Assembly (NCBI GenBank): GCA_937944445.1
Contig: CALDYP010000004.1
Coordinates: forward strand, 1 to 64,000
Length of the DNA: 64,000 nucleotides
Direction: 5' to 3'
Source of the DNA: an uncultured Anaerolineae bacterium
GTDB lineage: Bacteria; Chloroflexota; Anaerolineae; Aggregatilineales; Phototrophicaceae
A program made the position numbers and the translations under genes. Under the pieces are notes generated by a model, which was given only the letters and a program-made list of their open reading frames with translations, had not been told where the DNA came from and ran no database searches. Positions 41,731-57,038 of this stretch are shown one piece after another. Every line of letters starts with the position of its first letter. Within the stretch, counting starts at the first letter, position 1.

Positions 41731-43328
41731 ACCAGCGTCGTCTTTCTACGTCACAAGTTTTCGTCAACTACGTGGATGAGCTGCGGCGCGTGCTCATCGG
41801 CGTGCTGATGCTGATGGCGCTCATCATCAACGGGTTTTTGCTGCTGGTGGAGGTTGCTGAGCAGCGCCCGATCACGCCCATCCTGCCGCTGTTCTTGGGG
41901 CTTGTCGGCTTGTCGCTGCTGGCGGTCGTTCGGCGCTTTGCCGTGCAGTTGACCAGCGACGTGATCATGCTGATCTTCACGCTGCGGATTACGAGCCTGC
42001 TGCTGCTGCCATCTGTGCCGTTCGCGGTGATCGTTGTGTTGGTGGCATCCCTAATAAACAGCCGCTGGGCATATGCTGTCATCCTAGTCGCAGCGCCAGC
42101 CCAAGTCTTTTGGTCAGAGCTGAACCGCGCTCAACCAGAAGATGGGAACGCCCTGCTCGGCACAGCGCTGATCTTGATCGTCGCGGCTGTCTCTTCGCTG
42201 GTGCTGCGCGTCTTCCGCGAACGGCTAGACGTGTTCCTTGAGAGCGCCCGCCAAACGAGCAGCATGCTCCAGCGCAGCCTCCAGCTCAGCAGCAGCCTTG
42301 CCGGCTACACCGACGAGGCCAGCCTTGCGCAGTACACCGCGCGCGGCTTGCAGAAGCAGTTCGACCTGCTGCGCGTGGGGGTCTATCTTGTTCAGCAGTC
42401 CAACGAGGCAGCGCTGATCGCTGCGACGGATGAAAAACTGCAAGGCCAACGCCTGCCGATCAACACGCGCAGCACAGTTGGGCGGGCGTTGCTTTCGGGC
42501 GAGACGATCACGCTGCGCTTGGACACGCTGCGCGCGGCTGACCCGTCCTTGCGGGTGGGCGGGGCACAGGTGCAGGCCGTCATCCCGCTATTCGATCGAG
42601 ATCGCGTGGTCGGCGCGCTCGACCTCTACAGCGCTGACCCCAACGCTTTCACGGTGGACGCCCTCAACACGCTGAAGGTTGTAGCGTTGGGCTTCTCGCA
42701 AGCGCTGCGCCAGACGCGCACCCTCGCCGAGCAGCAGACGACGCTCCAGCAGATGCGGCGCGTGTCTCAAGAGAACGAGGTCAACCTGCGCGAGGTTGAA
42801 CGACTCAGCCGCCAGTTGACCCGCCAGATTTGGTCAGAATACGTGCGGACAGGGGGGGCAGTGACTGGGGTAAAATTGGAACCGAACGGCTTCTCACCGG
42901 GCGCAGCGTGGACGCCGCCCATGGTGCAAGCGGTGCAGGGCCGTCGTCCCGTCTCAGCAGAAGCGGAGGAGGGTGGGCGCTGGGTGGCTGTGCCGATTGA
43001 ACTGCGTGGCGAGGTGATTGGCGCGCTGCAAGTCAAACTGGCGGATGCGAGCCACGTCAACGAGACGACCGACCTGCTGCGCACCGTGTCAGAGCGTCTC
43101 GCCATCAGCCTTGAGAACGCGCGTCTGTTTGAAGAAGCCCAAGCCGCCACCATACAGGAACAGCGCGTCAACGAGATCATCGCGGAGCTGCAAGCAGGCG
43201 ACTCGCTCGAGGCGATGCTCCAACGCACGCTGGAGGGTCTAGCGGACGCGCTCGGCACGTCTGACCTCTCCATCCGCTTAGGCAACGTGGCGATGCAAGG
43301 GACGAACGGAGGCTCACATGCTTCTTGA
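41727..43328 (+). CDS. Membrane GAF sensor without transmitter, paralogue 2
   Basis: A 533-residue protein laid out as its neighbours: about five transmembrane helices (about 20-155), coiled coil, GAF domain (about 180-330), the shared block VERLSRQLTRQIWSEYVRTG, a degenerate GAF (VPIELRGEVIGALQVKL, LAISLENARLFEEAQ), and a truncated end SDLSIRLG. It starts with an ATGA overlap to the previous gene and overlaps the next by 11 bases, so translation is coupled. No catalytic or output domain. The membrane part has no known ligand motif. Confidence 0.78.
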   Translation: MNQRRLSTSQVFVNYVDELRRVLIGVLMLMALIINGFLLLVEVAEQRPITPILPLFLGLVGLSLLAVVRRFAVQLTSDVIMLIFTLRITSLLLLPSVPFAVIVVLVASLINSRWAYAVILVAAPAQVFWSELNRAQPEDGNALLGTALILIVAAVSSLVLRVFRERLDVFLESARQTSSMLQRSLQLSSSLAGYTDEASLAQYTARGLQKQFDLLRVGVYLVQQSNEAALIAATDEKLQGQRLPINTRSTVGRALLSGETITLRLDTLRAADPSLRVGGAQVQAVIPLFDRDRVVGALDLYSADPNAFTVDALNTLKVVALGFSQALRQTRTLAEQQTTLQQMRRVSQENEVNLREVERLSRQLTRQIWSEYVRTGGAVTGVKLEPNGFSPGAAWTPPMVQAVQGRRPVSAEAEEGGRWVAVPIELRGEVIGALQVKLADASHVNETTDLLRTVSERLAISLENARLFEEAQAATIQEQRVNEIIAELQAGDSLEAMLQRTLEGLADALGTSDLSIRLGNVAMQGTNGGSHAS

Positions 43329-44964
43329 TCGCATTCGTGCGCTGTTCCGCCTGCAATACGACTACCGCGACCCGTATCAACTGACCATCGCGCGTGACTT
43401 GCTGCGCTACACTATCGCGCTGTCGGTGGTCTTGGGGCTGGGGCTGGTGCTGCCCCTTGTCGTCGGCTTTTTCGAGCCGACGCCGGCGGTTGTGTTGAGC
43501 ATCGTCGTCGATTACGTCCTCATTGTGCTAATCGGCTACATGGTGCAGACGGGGCGCGTGTTCATCGGGCGCAACCTGCTGTTGGCGCTGGTTGTCTTTG
43601 CGACGCTCAACGCGGCGTTCCAAATTGAGCTAACCCTTGCCACGCTGCTCAGCTTCCTGCTGCCGATCGCTGTGGCGGGCCTGCTGTCGTCGCGCAACGT
43701 CACGGTCGGCGTCACGCTGCTGACGATGGGGGTGTTCACTTACGTCATCCTGTCGCAGCCGGTGATCGACCTCACCATCAACGCAGACAACCGTCTTACA
43801 ACGCTGTTCTCGGTGCTGCTGATCGTCGTCTTGATCGGGCAGTTCGCCGTCATCTTTGGCGCGGCGCAGCAGCGCATCGCGCAGGCGTTCAGCCGCGACA
43901 CGCGCAGCTTGATGAGGTCGTTAGAGTTGGTCGAACTCGACACGCTCAACATCGACGAACCAACGTTGATCGCCAAGAGCCTGCGCAGCCTAAAATCAGG
44001 CTTTGACCGTGTACAGGTCTACCTTGTGGAGCAGAGCACCGGCAGCCGTGCCACGCCGTACTATGAGTCGCTGGATGCAACCGTTCTGACAGGTGAGCCG
44101 GTTGATCTGTCGGCTGCTTCCGCCGTCAGCGAGGCCATCCGAACGGGCGAGGTGCTGACCATCACCCCTGACAGCGGCGATCAGCGTCGGCGTCAACTCG
44201 CTGCAGGGATGCAGATGGCCGTCCTCGTGCCGCTTCTCGCCGATGGCAAAGTGCTGGGGGTATTCGACTTCCAACTGAGCACGGTCACCACTTTTTCCGA
44301 AGCGCAGATGGCCGTGTTCCAATCGTATGGCCGACGGTTGGGGCTGGCGCTGGCGCGCGTGCGGCTGCTCAACCAGCTTTACGCCGATGTGCAGCTTCAG
44401 CAGTCCGTGATCGCTGGGCTGCGTCGGCGTATTGAATCGCTAGAGCGCGAAACACGCCGTGAGGTGGACGCCAGCACGTGGCAGGTCTACTTCCAAGAGG
44501 TGGCCAAAGGCGCATTGGGTTACGACATCGGATCAGGGGCAGCGATGATGGCGCTGGATCAACTGCCAGCCACCACTTACGCCAGCCTGCACGCTGGCCA
44601 AATTGTCATGGAGCCGAACGGGGACAAGACGCTGGTCATGGTTCCGATCCGCCTGCGCGACGTGCTGCTGGGGGCGCTCTCTTTCCGCATCGCTGGCAGC
44701 CAAGAGCTGAACCAGCGCCAGCAAGAGCTGATCCAAGACGTCGTAGATCGTCTGGCGCTGGCGCTGGAAAACCGCCGCCTGCTGCAACAAAGCCAGAGCC
44801 AAGCCCAACGCGAGGCCAAAGCAAGCGAGGTGGCGCGTCTTCTGTTTAGCGAGACGGATCTCACCGCGCTGCTGAGCGTCGCAGCGGGGCAGTTCAACGA
44901 GGCGCTGGGCGCGGTTAACACGTCGGTGCGAGTGCTCAGCTTGGAAGGAGGGGAAAGTTCATGA
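43318..44964 (+). CDS. Membrane GAF sensor without transmitter, paralogue 3
   Basis: A 548-residue member of the same series: five to six membrane helices (about 25-190), coiled coil, GAF domain (about 205-350), a block related to the others (IESLERETRREVDASTWQVYFQEV), a degenerate GAF, and an unfinished end VNTSVRVLS. It overlaps both neighbours (11 bp before, 4 bp after). The N-terminus MLLDRIRALFRL matches that of paralogue 1. Its GAF cavity could bind a small ligand, but no specific one is implied. Confidence 0.78.
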   Translation: MLLDRIRALFRLQYDYRDPYQLTIARDLLRYTIALSVVLGLGLVLPLVVGFFEPTPAVVLSIVVDYVLIVLIGYMVQTGRVFIGRNLLLALVVFATLNAAFQIELTLATLLSFLLPIAVAGLLSSRNVTVGVTLLTMGVFTYVILSQPVIDLTINADNRLTTLFSVLLIVVLIGQFAVIFGAAQQRIAQAFSRDTRSLMRSLELVELDTLNIDEPTLIAKSLRSLKSGFDRVQVYLVEQSTGSRATPYYESLDATVLTGEPVDLSAASAVSEAIRTGEVLTITPDSGDQRRRQLAAGMQMAVLVPLLADGKVLGVFDFQLSTVTTFSEAQMAVFQSYGRRLGLALARVRLLNQLYADVQLQQSVIAGLRRRIESLERETRREVDASTWQVYFQEVAKGALGYDIGSGAAMMALDQLPATTYASLHAGQIVMEPNGDKTLVMVPIRLRDVLLGALSFRIAGSQELNQRQQELIQDVVDRLALALENRRLLQQSQSQAQREAKASEVARLLFSETDLTALLSVAAGQFNEALGAVNTSVRVLSLEGGESS

Positions 44965-47255
44965 ACACGCAAGCGCGCTTCTTCCCGCTCTGGAGCCAGT
45001 TTTTGCTGGTGCTGGGGGTCGCTGTCTTGATCCCCGTCGGTATAATGCTGCTGGTGGTGGTGGACGCCACCAACCGCCTCAATGAGCGTAATCTCTCAGC
45101 GCTGGTGGAGCAGGTCGGGCGCTATCGTGAGTATCTCATCCAGACGGACTTTGACGCAGCGCTGCGGCTGCTCGACAGCGTTGAGGACAATGCCCCCGTC
45201 TACACGCTGGTAGTGTCGGCGGCGCGCAATCTCGCCTTGCCCGGCACGACGCCTGAGACGCGCCAGAGCTTGACCGACCGCACCAACGCTGATCTGCGCC
45301 GCGCCTTTTTTGGCATTGATCAACGCCTTGTAGACAGCTACTGGCTGCTGAGCACGCGCGGCGAGGTGCTGCTCTCCGCGACGAACAGCAACCGCACGCT
45401 GCCCTTCAACGCCCTTCAGCCCAACGAGGAAACGTCTGAAGCCTTTCTGCGCGCTCGTGACGCATCGCTGAGCACGACCACACGCTTGCTCATCCTCACC
45501 AACCGCGGCGGCCAGCCCAACTTTGAGGTGGTGCTCATCTTGCGTGACGTAGTCGGGATCACCGTCGGGTATCTCGTGCTGGACTTGGACTTGGGGCAGA
45601 TCGTGCTGCGCCACCTCGGAACAGAGGTAGGCCTGCCGCTTTACAGCTTTGTTGTGCTGCCAGACGGCAGAACAGCCTTGAGCCTAGCGGAAACACAGCG
45701 CCAGAACCTCATAGACGTGCGCACGCCCGCCGTGCAGCGCGCGTTGGAGGGAACCACCAGCGGCGTTCTCGCCTATGACACCAGCCGACAGGGCGAAACA
45801 CGCCAGCTCGTCGGCTATTATTCGTTCATTCGCGTGCTTGATCAAACGTTGGGCTTCATCACTGAGGCGGACAGCGGTTTGATCATCACCGAGCGGTTGG
45901 AGTACTTTTCCGCGGTGGGCGTCCCGCTGTTGTTGGTCATATCGCTGTTGATTGCGGGCTTAGTGCTGCTGCTGTCGCAGTCGATCGTGCCACCCGTCAA
46001 GCAACTGCGCACGGCCATACAAGCCGCCACCGGTGGCAATTTCAACGCTCCGCTGCCCGCCACCACACGCCCCGACGAACTCGGCGAGCTGAACAGCAGT
46101 TTCGCCGTCATGCGCGATCAGGTGCAGCGCGTGTTCAGCGACCTGAAGACCCAAGCCGCTAAGAGCAGCCGCGAGGTGCAGCTCACGCAGGAAATCGCGC
46201 AAGTGGCGCTCGACGTGCGCGATATCGACGTCCTGATGACGCGCATCGTCACCCTCATCACCGACAACTTCCCCGTGATCTACCACGCGCAGGTGTTCCT
46301 GATCGATCCAAGCGGGCGGTACGCTGTGCTGCGCGCGTCAACAGGGCGCGCCGGGCAAGAATTGCTGCGGCGCGGCCACCGTTTGGAAGTCGGCAGCGTG
46401 TCCGTCATTGGCCAAGTGACTGAGCAGGGGCAGATCGTCGTGGTGCGCGACATCGGCGCGAGCGCCGTCCACCGTCAGAATGAGTTCTTGCCTGAGACAC
46501 AGGCCGAGCTGGCGATCCCGTTGAAATTAGAAAATCGAGTGATTGGCGCGCTCGACGTGCAGAGCAAAGAGCGCGACAGCTTTTCAGAAGAGTTGATCGC
46601 CACGCTGCAAACCCTCGCCAACCAGATCACGATTGCGATTGAAAACGCGCAGTTGAACGAGAAATCGCAGCAGCTGCTGCGCACAGTCGAACAAGAGACG
46701 CGCCAGCGCACTCAGCGTTCATGGCAGGAGCTGTTCGCGCTGCTGCGCGCGCCCATGCTGAGCGCCAGCGCTGGCAATCAAACGGGCTACGACACGAGCG
46801 ACCTGCGCGAGGCGGTGATCCGCTCTGGCCGAACCGCCGTCGGCACCCGCACCGACTACCGCACGATCCCCGTCGTTGTGCCGATCAAGCTGCGCGGCCT
46901 CGTCGTGGGCGTGGTTGAGCTAGAGCTGCGTGAGGTCGATTTCAGCTATGGCAAGGTGCTGCTAGCGGAAGAACTGGTGAGCCGCCTTGCCATCAGCCTC
47001 GACAACGCCCGCCTGTTCCTAGAGAACGCACGCAACGCCGAGCGCGAGGCGTTCGTCAGCAATGTGGGCGACCTGCTCAGCGCAGAAAACACCGTCAAAG
47101 GCATTTTCGAAACGGCCATCCGTGAATTGAGCGCCACCCTCGGCACGCCCCAGATTGGCGTGCGGCTCAACACGAACGGCGCGGACAACGGTTACACACT
47201 GGCCGAAGACGTCATACTCGTTTCATCGTCCGATTCAGACAGGAGGCTCAGCTAG
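44961..47255 (+). CDS. Transmembrane sensor with dCache-like domain, HAMP and GAF domains
   Basis: A 764-residue sensor: transmembrane segment about 12-34, extracellular Cache-like domain about 35-305, transmembrane about 315-338, HAMP about 338-395 (PPVKQLRTAIQAATGGNFNAPLP), coiled coil, GAF domain about 410-575 (IYHAQVFLIDPSGRYAVLRASTG...), the block TRQRTQRSWQELFALL, a degenerate GAF, and an unfinished tail TPQIGVRLN. Again there is no kinase domain. Its stop is followed directly by the start of the giant kinase (TAG-ATG). Its periplasmic-type domain probably detects an external ligand. It resembles the kinase's N-terminal half, so the two may have arisen by duplication. Confidence 0.8.
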   Translation: MNTQARFFPLWSQFLLVLGVAVLIPVGIMLLVVVDATNRLNERNLSALVEQVGRYREYLIQTDFDAALRLLDSVEDNAPVYTLVVSAARNLALPGTTPETRQSLTDRTNADLRRAFFGIDQRLVDSYWLLSTRGEVLLSATNSNRTLPFNALQPNEETSEAFLRARDASLSTTTRLLILTNRGGQPNFEVVLILRDVVGITVGYLVLDLDLGQIVLRHLGTEVGLPLYSFVVLPDGRTALSLAETQRQNLIDVRTPAVQRALEGTTSGVLAYDTSRQGETRQLVGYYSFIRVLDQTLGFITEADSGLIITERLEYFSAVGVPLLLVISLLIAGLVLLLSQSIVPPVKQLRTAIQAATGGNFNAPLPATTRPDELGELNSSFAVMRDQVQRVFSDLKTQAAKSSREVQLTQEIAQVALDVRDIDVLMTRIVTLITDNFPVIYHAQVFLIDPSGRYAVLRASTGRAGQELLRRGHRLEVGSVSVIGQVTEQGQIVVVRDIGASAVHRQNEFLPETQAELAIPLKLENRVIGALDVQSKERDSFSEELIATLQTLANQITIAIENAQLNEKSQQLLRTVEQETRQRTQRSWQELFALLRAPMLSASAGNQTGYDTSDLREAVIRSGRTAVGTRTDYRTIPVVVPIKLRGLVVGVVELELREVDFSYGKVLLAEELVSRLAISLDNARLFLENARNAEREAFVSNVGDLLSAENTVKGIFETAIRELSATLGTPQIGVRLNTNGADNGYTLAEDVILVSSSDSDRRLS

Positions 47256-54281
<7,026 letters not shown>

Positions 54282-54319
54282 TGAGGGCGGGCTACTCACC
54301 CGCAGACGCCATTTCTGTT

Positions 54320-54346
54320 CTGGGGCGGCTCACGAGTCGCCCCCAG
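54320..54346 (+). terminator. Hairpin after the kinase gene, possible partial terminator
   Basis: CTGGGGCG pairs with CGCCCCCAG (one bulge) around a short loop, followed by TTTGTTAGCTTT. It lies in the 110-bp gap between the giant kinase and the threonine synthase-receiver gene. If active it would lower, not abolish, expression of the fusion gene, since no separate promoter is evident. Confidence 0.5.
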
Positions 54347-54391
54347 TTTGTTAGCTTTATCGGTATTCGGGCAACAAGTCGAAGGACATCC

Positions 54392-56062
54392 ATGATTCGC
54401 CACACCACCAAGACCATTTTCGTTGAGTGCACCAACTGTCAAACCATCACCGACTTTCACGACTTCCACGGGAAATGCCCCGCGTGTGGTGAGACGATCT
54501 GTGAGGCGCGCTATGACCTGCTGGGGCTGGACGTCAAGCAGTGGCTGCACGAGATCAGCCAGCGCCCGGCCTCGCTGTGGCGCTATCATGAGGTGCTGCC
54601 AGTCTTCAACCCTGAGAACATCGTCACGATGAACGAGGGGGGGACGCCGCTGCTGCGCAGCACGAGCCTCGCCGCCAGCTTGGGCTTGAAGAACCTGTTC
54701 CTCAAAGATGAGCGGCAAGGCCCCACCAGCAGCTTCAAAGATCGGCAGGCGACGGTGGCGATCACTGCGATGAAAGAGCGCGGCATCGATGAGGTGGTGG
54801 TGGCCAGCACGGGCAACGTGGCCATCGCCTACGGGGCATACTGTGCCCGCGCGGGCATCAAGCTGTGGGCCTTCTTCCCGATGCTCGCCCCCAACGAGAA
54901 GATGCGCGAGACGGCGGTCTACGGCGCGGAGGTCATCAAGACGACCGGCACGTATGACCAAACGAAGCAGCTCGCCGCCAACTTCGCCGCCACCAAGAAC
55001 ATCTTCCTCGACCGCGGCATCAAGAGTGTGGCCGCCATCGAGGCCATGAAGACGATGGCCTATGAGATGGCCGAACAGCTGGGGCGGATGCAGTATGCAG
55101 GGCGGCAGTGGGCTACGCCCGATTGGTTCTTGCAAGCGGTGAGCGGCGGGCTGGGGCCGCTGGGCGTGGCGAAGGGCTTCCGCGAGCTGCGCGACTTCGG
55201 CCTTGTCGATCGCCTGCCGGCTTTCGGCCTGATCCAGAGCGAGGGGTGCGCCCCGATGGTGCGGGCGTTCGAGCGCGGCCAGCGCGTCGCCACGCCGATT
55301 GAGGAAGAGAACACGGTCATCGCCACCTTGGCCACCGGCAACCCGGGCCGCGCCTATGAGATCCTCTACGACTATGTGCAGGAGAACGGCGGCCACTTTG
55401 AAGCCGCCAGCGACGAGGAGGCCTTCAACGCGATTCGCGTCGTGGCGCGCTATGAGGGCATCTCAGTCGAGCCTGCTACGGGGGTGGTGTTCGCTGGGCT
55501 GTTCAAAATGGTGCAGAAAGGCCTCATCAAGCCGGATGAGGTGGTGGTGGTCAACGTGAGCGGCCACACCCTGCCCGTCGAGCGCGACATCCTCGGCGAG
55601 CGCTGGCAGAAAACAGTGGACATGTCGACGGCGTCGCGCACGCCCTCCGTGCCGCTGGAGCGCTTCTCAAAAGTGGTCAGCAAGTTGGAGCGCCTGCGCC
55701 GCGTGATCTTGATCGAGGACAACGCCGCGTCTGCCAATTTGATGTCGCGCATCCTTGAGAGCCGCCAAAACTGCGAGGTCTACCTTGCGACGGATGGACG
55801 AAGCGGCCTTGAGATGGCGCATGAGGTGCGGCCTGACCTCATCATCACGGATCTGATGATGCCGGTCATGGATGGGTTCGCGGTCGTAGAGGCGATCAAA
55901 GCCGAGCCGACGCTGGCCAACGTGCCGATCATCGTCGTCAGCGCGAAAGACCTCAGCAAGCGCGAGATGGACTATCTGCAAGCCAACACCGACATGATCC
56001 TGCAAAAAGGCTCATTCGTAGACGACGAGTTCATGGAACGCCTGCTCGAGCGCCTGAACTAG
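54392..56062 (+). CDS. thrC: Threonine synthase fused to a receiver domain
   Basis: A 556-residue fusion. Residues 1-420 are threonine synthase: N-terminal zinc-ribbon-like Cys13, Cys16, Cys29 and Cys32, PLP lysine K116 in TSSFKDRQ, VVVASTGNVAIAYGAYCARAG, the glycine-rich phosphate loop VSGGLGPLG and a C-terminal GHTLP. It should convert O-phosphohomoserine to threonine. Residues about 434-554 are a receiver domain with the acidic Glu-Asp pair (LIEDN), phosphoacceptor D487 in ITDLMMPVMDG, VVSAK and Lys in ILQKGS, so it can probably be phosphorylated. The single open frame crosses the junction without a frameshift. ATG 54392 (after AAGGAC) is preferred over a start at 54278 that overlaps the kinase stop and would include the hairpin. 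The link to a kinase operon suggests direct phospho-control of the enzyme. Confidence 0.88.
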   Translation: MIRHTTKTIFVECTNCQTITDFHDFHGKCPACGETICEARYDLLGLDVKQWLHEISQRPASLWRYHEVLPVFNPENIVTMNEGGTPLLRSTSLAASLGLKNLFLKDERQGPTSSFKDRQATVAITAMKERGIDEVVVASTGNVAIAYGAYCARAGIKLWAFFPMLAPNEKMRETAVYGAEVIKTTGTYDQTKQLAANFAATKNIFLDRGIKSVAAIEAMKTMAYEMAEQLGRMQYAGRQWATPDWFLQAVSGGLGPLGVAKGFRELRDFGLVDRLPAFGLIQSEGCAPMVRAFERGQRVATPIEEENTVIATLATGNPGRAYEILYDYVQENGGHFEAASDEEAFNAIRVVARYEGISVEPATGVVFAGLFKMVQKGLIKPDEVVVVNVSGHTLPVERDILGERWQKTVDMSTASRTPSVPLERFSKVVSKLERLRRVILIEDNAASANLMSRILESRQNCEVYLATDGRSGLEMAHEVRPDLIITDLMMPVMDGFAVVEAIKAEPTLANVPIIVVSAKDLSKREMDYLQANTDMILQKGSFVDDEFMERLLERLN

Positions 56063-56313
56063 GGGAAGAGGCTGCGCTGATTGGGTGGTTCTTGACGCTG
56101 GCTGTGGTTGGCATACGTCGCCCAATCAACGGTGTAATCGTCTACCTCGTTGCCCCACTGCACCCAACCGGGTCGCTGCCCGCGAGCGAACAGCTCCAAG
56201 TAGGGACCCGGGCTGCACGCCTCGATCAGTTGATAGGTTTCATCAGGCTTGCGAGAGTGTTCGCGCTTCTGGCTGGCGATAAAGTTCACCGGTGGGGTGA
56301 GCGTGTCGGTCAT
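56059..56313 (-). pseudogene. MT-A70-family adenine methyltransferase, C-terminal remnant
   Basis: An 84-residue frame whose last 70 residues match the C-terminus of MT-A70 (Ime4-like) bacterial adenine methyltransferases: REHSRKPDETYQLIEACSPG, YLELFARGQRPGW and WGNEVDDYTVDW. The SAM-binding and DPPW catalytic regions, which would need another 110 or more residues, are missing. The first eight codons (MTDTLTPP) and the preceding leader come from a 35-bp copy of the start region of the mntA gene at 56955-56989, so the fragment has acquired a start and ribosome site. It ends four bases inside the converging threonine synthase gene. It lies 13 bases after hepT. Probably non-functional. Confidence 0.7.
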
Positions 56314-56320
56314 GGGGGCG
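56286..56320 (-). repeat. Duplicated 35-bp start region, copy at the MT-A70 remnant
   Basis: Identical to 56955-56989 except for one base near its left end; both contain the ATG and first codons for MTDTLTPP plus the C-rich leader CGCCCCC. The duplicate explains why two unrelated proteins begin with the same residues. Confidence 0.85.
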
Positions 56321-56326
56321 CTCCTC

Positions 56327-56674
56327 TCAAGTTCTGTTGTTGTTTGAATTCTCAGCAAGCATCGCTTCAATCGCTTGCTGCAACTGAGGCAGCATCATGA
56401 CTGCCTCCCACACGATAGCTAAGTCAACACGATCATAGTTGTGGGTGAGAAAGTCACGAAACCCCTTGACCGCTCGCCAGTCGATGTCTGGCTGCGTGGC
56501 GAGCAGTTCATCAGGCAGTCGCTTAGCGATTTCACCGATCACTTGATACTGACGAATCACCGCATCTTGGACGACAAAATCGCTGTCAAATGCGGCTTTG
56601 CCACCGCGCGTGGATTGAGCGATACGGTTGGCATACTCACGCATATCGAGCAGATAGTCATGTGCAGTCTTCAT
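56327..56674 (-). CDS. hepT: HepT-like ribonuclease toxin (DUF86)
   Basis: A 115-residue HEPN-type toxin of the DUF86/HepT family. The R-x4-H-x-Y catalytic motif is intact in FRDFLTHNYDRVD; the Tyr is the residue AMPylated by the MntA antitoxin in studied systems. The protein should act as an RNase when freed. Its ATG overlaps the stop of the antitoxin gene by four bases. It is on the minus strand, downstream of mntA and upstream of the MT-A70 remnant. Confidence 0.88.
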   Translation of the reverse strand: MKTAHDYLLDMREYANRIAQSTRGGKAAFDSDFVVQDAVIRQYQVIGEIAKRLPDELLATQPDIDWRAVKGFRDFLTHNYDRVDLAIVWEAVMMLPQLQQAIEAMLAENSNNNRT

Positions 56675-56982
56675 AAGGTTACAGCGTCGGCCTGTGCGCG
56701 CTGCAAAAAGCGCTGGTCTGCTACGCCGTCGGTGATCAAATTGACCTGACAGCCTAACAGTTCTTGCAAGTCTAACCAGAGGCCGACCACGTCAAAAACG
56801 TTGGTTCCAGCGTTGGCCGTCACCAACAAATCCACGTCGCTTTGTGGGGTGGCTTCGCCGCGCGCGACGCTGCCGAACACGCGCACGTTCGAGACGCCAT
56901 AGCGCGCCGCCAGCGCGAGGATCTCGGCGCGGCGCGCCCGCAGCGCTTCAAGGGTCACAGGTGGGGTGAGCGTGTCGGTCAT
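56671..56982 (-). CDS. mntA: MntA-like minimal nucleotidyltransferase antitoxin
   Basis: A 103-residue nucleotidyltransferase with the motif Gly-Ser-Val-Ala-Arg-Gly-Glu-x4-Ser-Asp-Val-Asp-Leu (about 36-51), including the two metal-binding aspartates. In known HepT/MntA pairs, it adds AMP groups to the toxin and so blocks it. It is the first gene of the pair and overlaps hepT by four bases. Its start region was duplicated at the MT-A70 remnant. Start at 56982, with family homology starting around residue 10. Confidence 0.87.
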   Translation of the reverse strand: MTDTLTPPVTLEALRARRAEILALAARYGVSNVRVFGSVARGEATPQSDVDLLVTANAGTNVFDVVGLWLDLQELLGCQVNLITDGVADQRFLQRAQADAVTL

Positions 56983-56989
56983 GGGGGCG
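56955..56989 (-). repeat. Duplicated 35-bp start region, original copy at mntA
   Basis: Covers the mntA start codon and leader; matches 56286-56320 with one mismatch. Distance between the copies is 669 bp. A recombination joint or a local tandem duplication followed by deletion could produce it. Confidence 0.85.
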
Positions 56990-57038
56990 ACTCGTCCAGC
57001 AGAATACCTTGCAATTAGTATATCACACCCTGTCCCCG

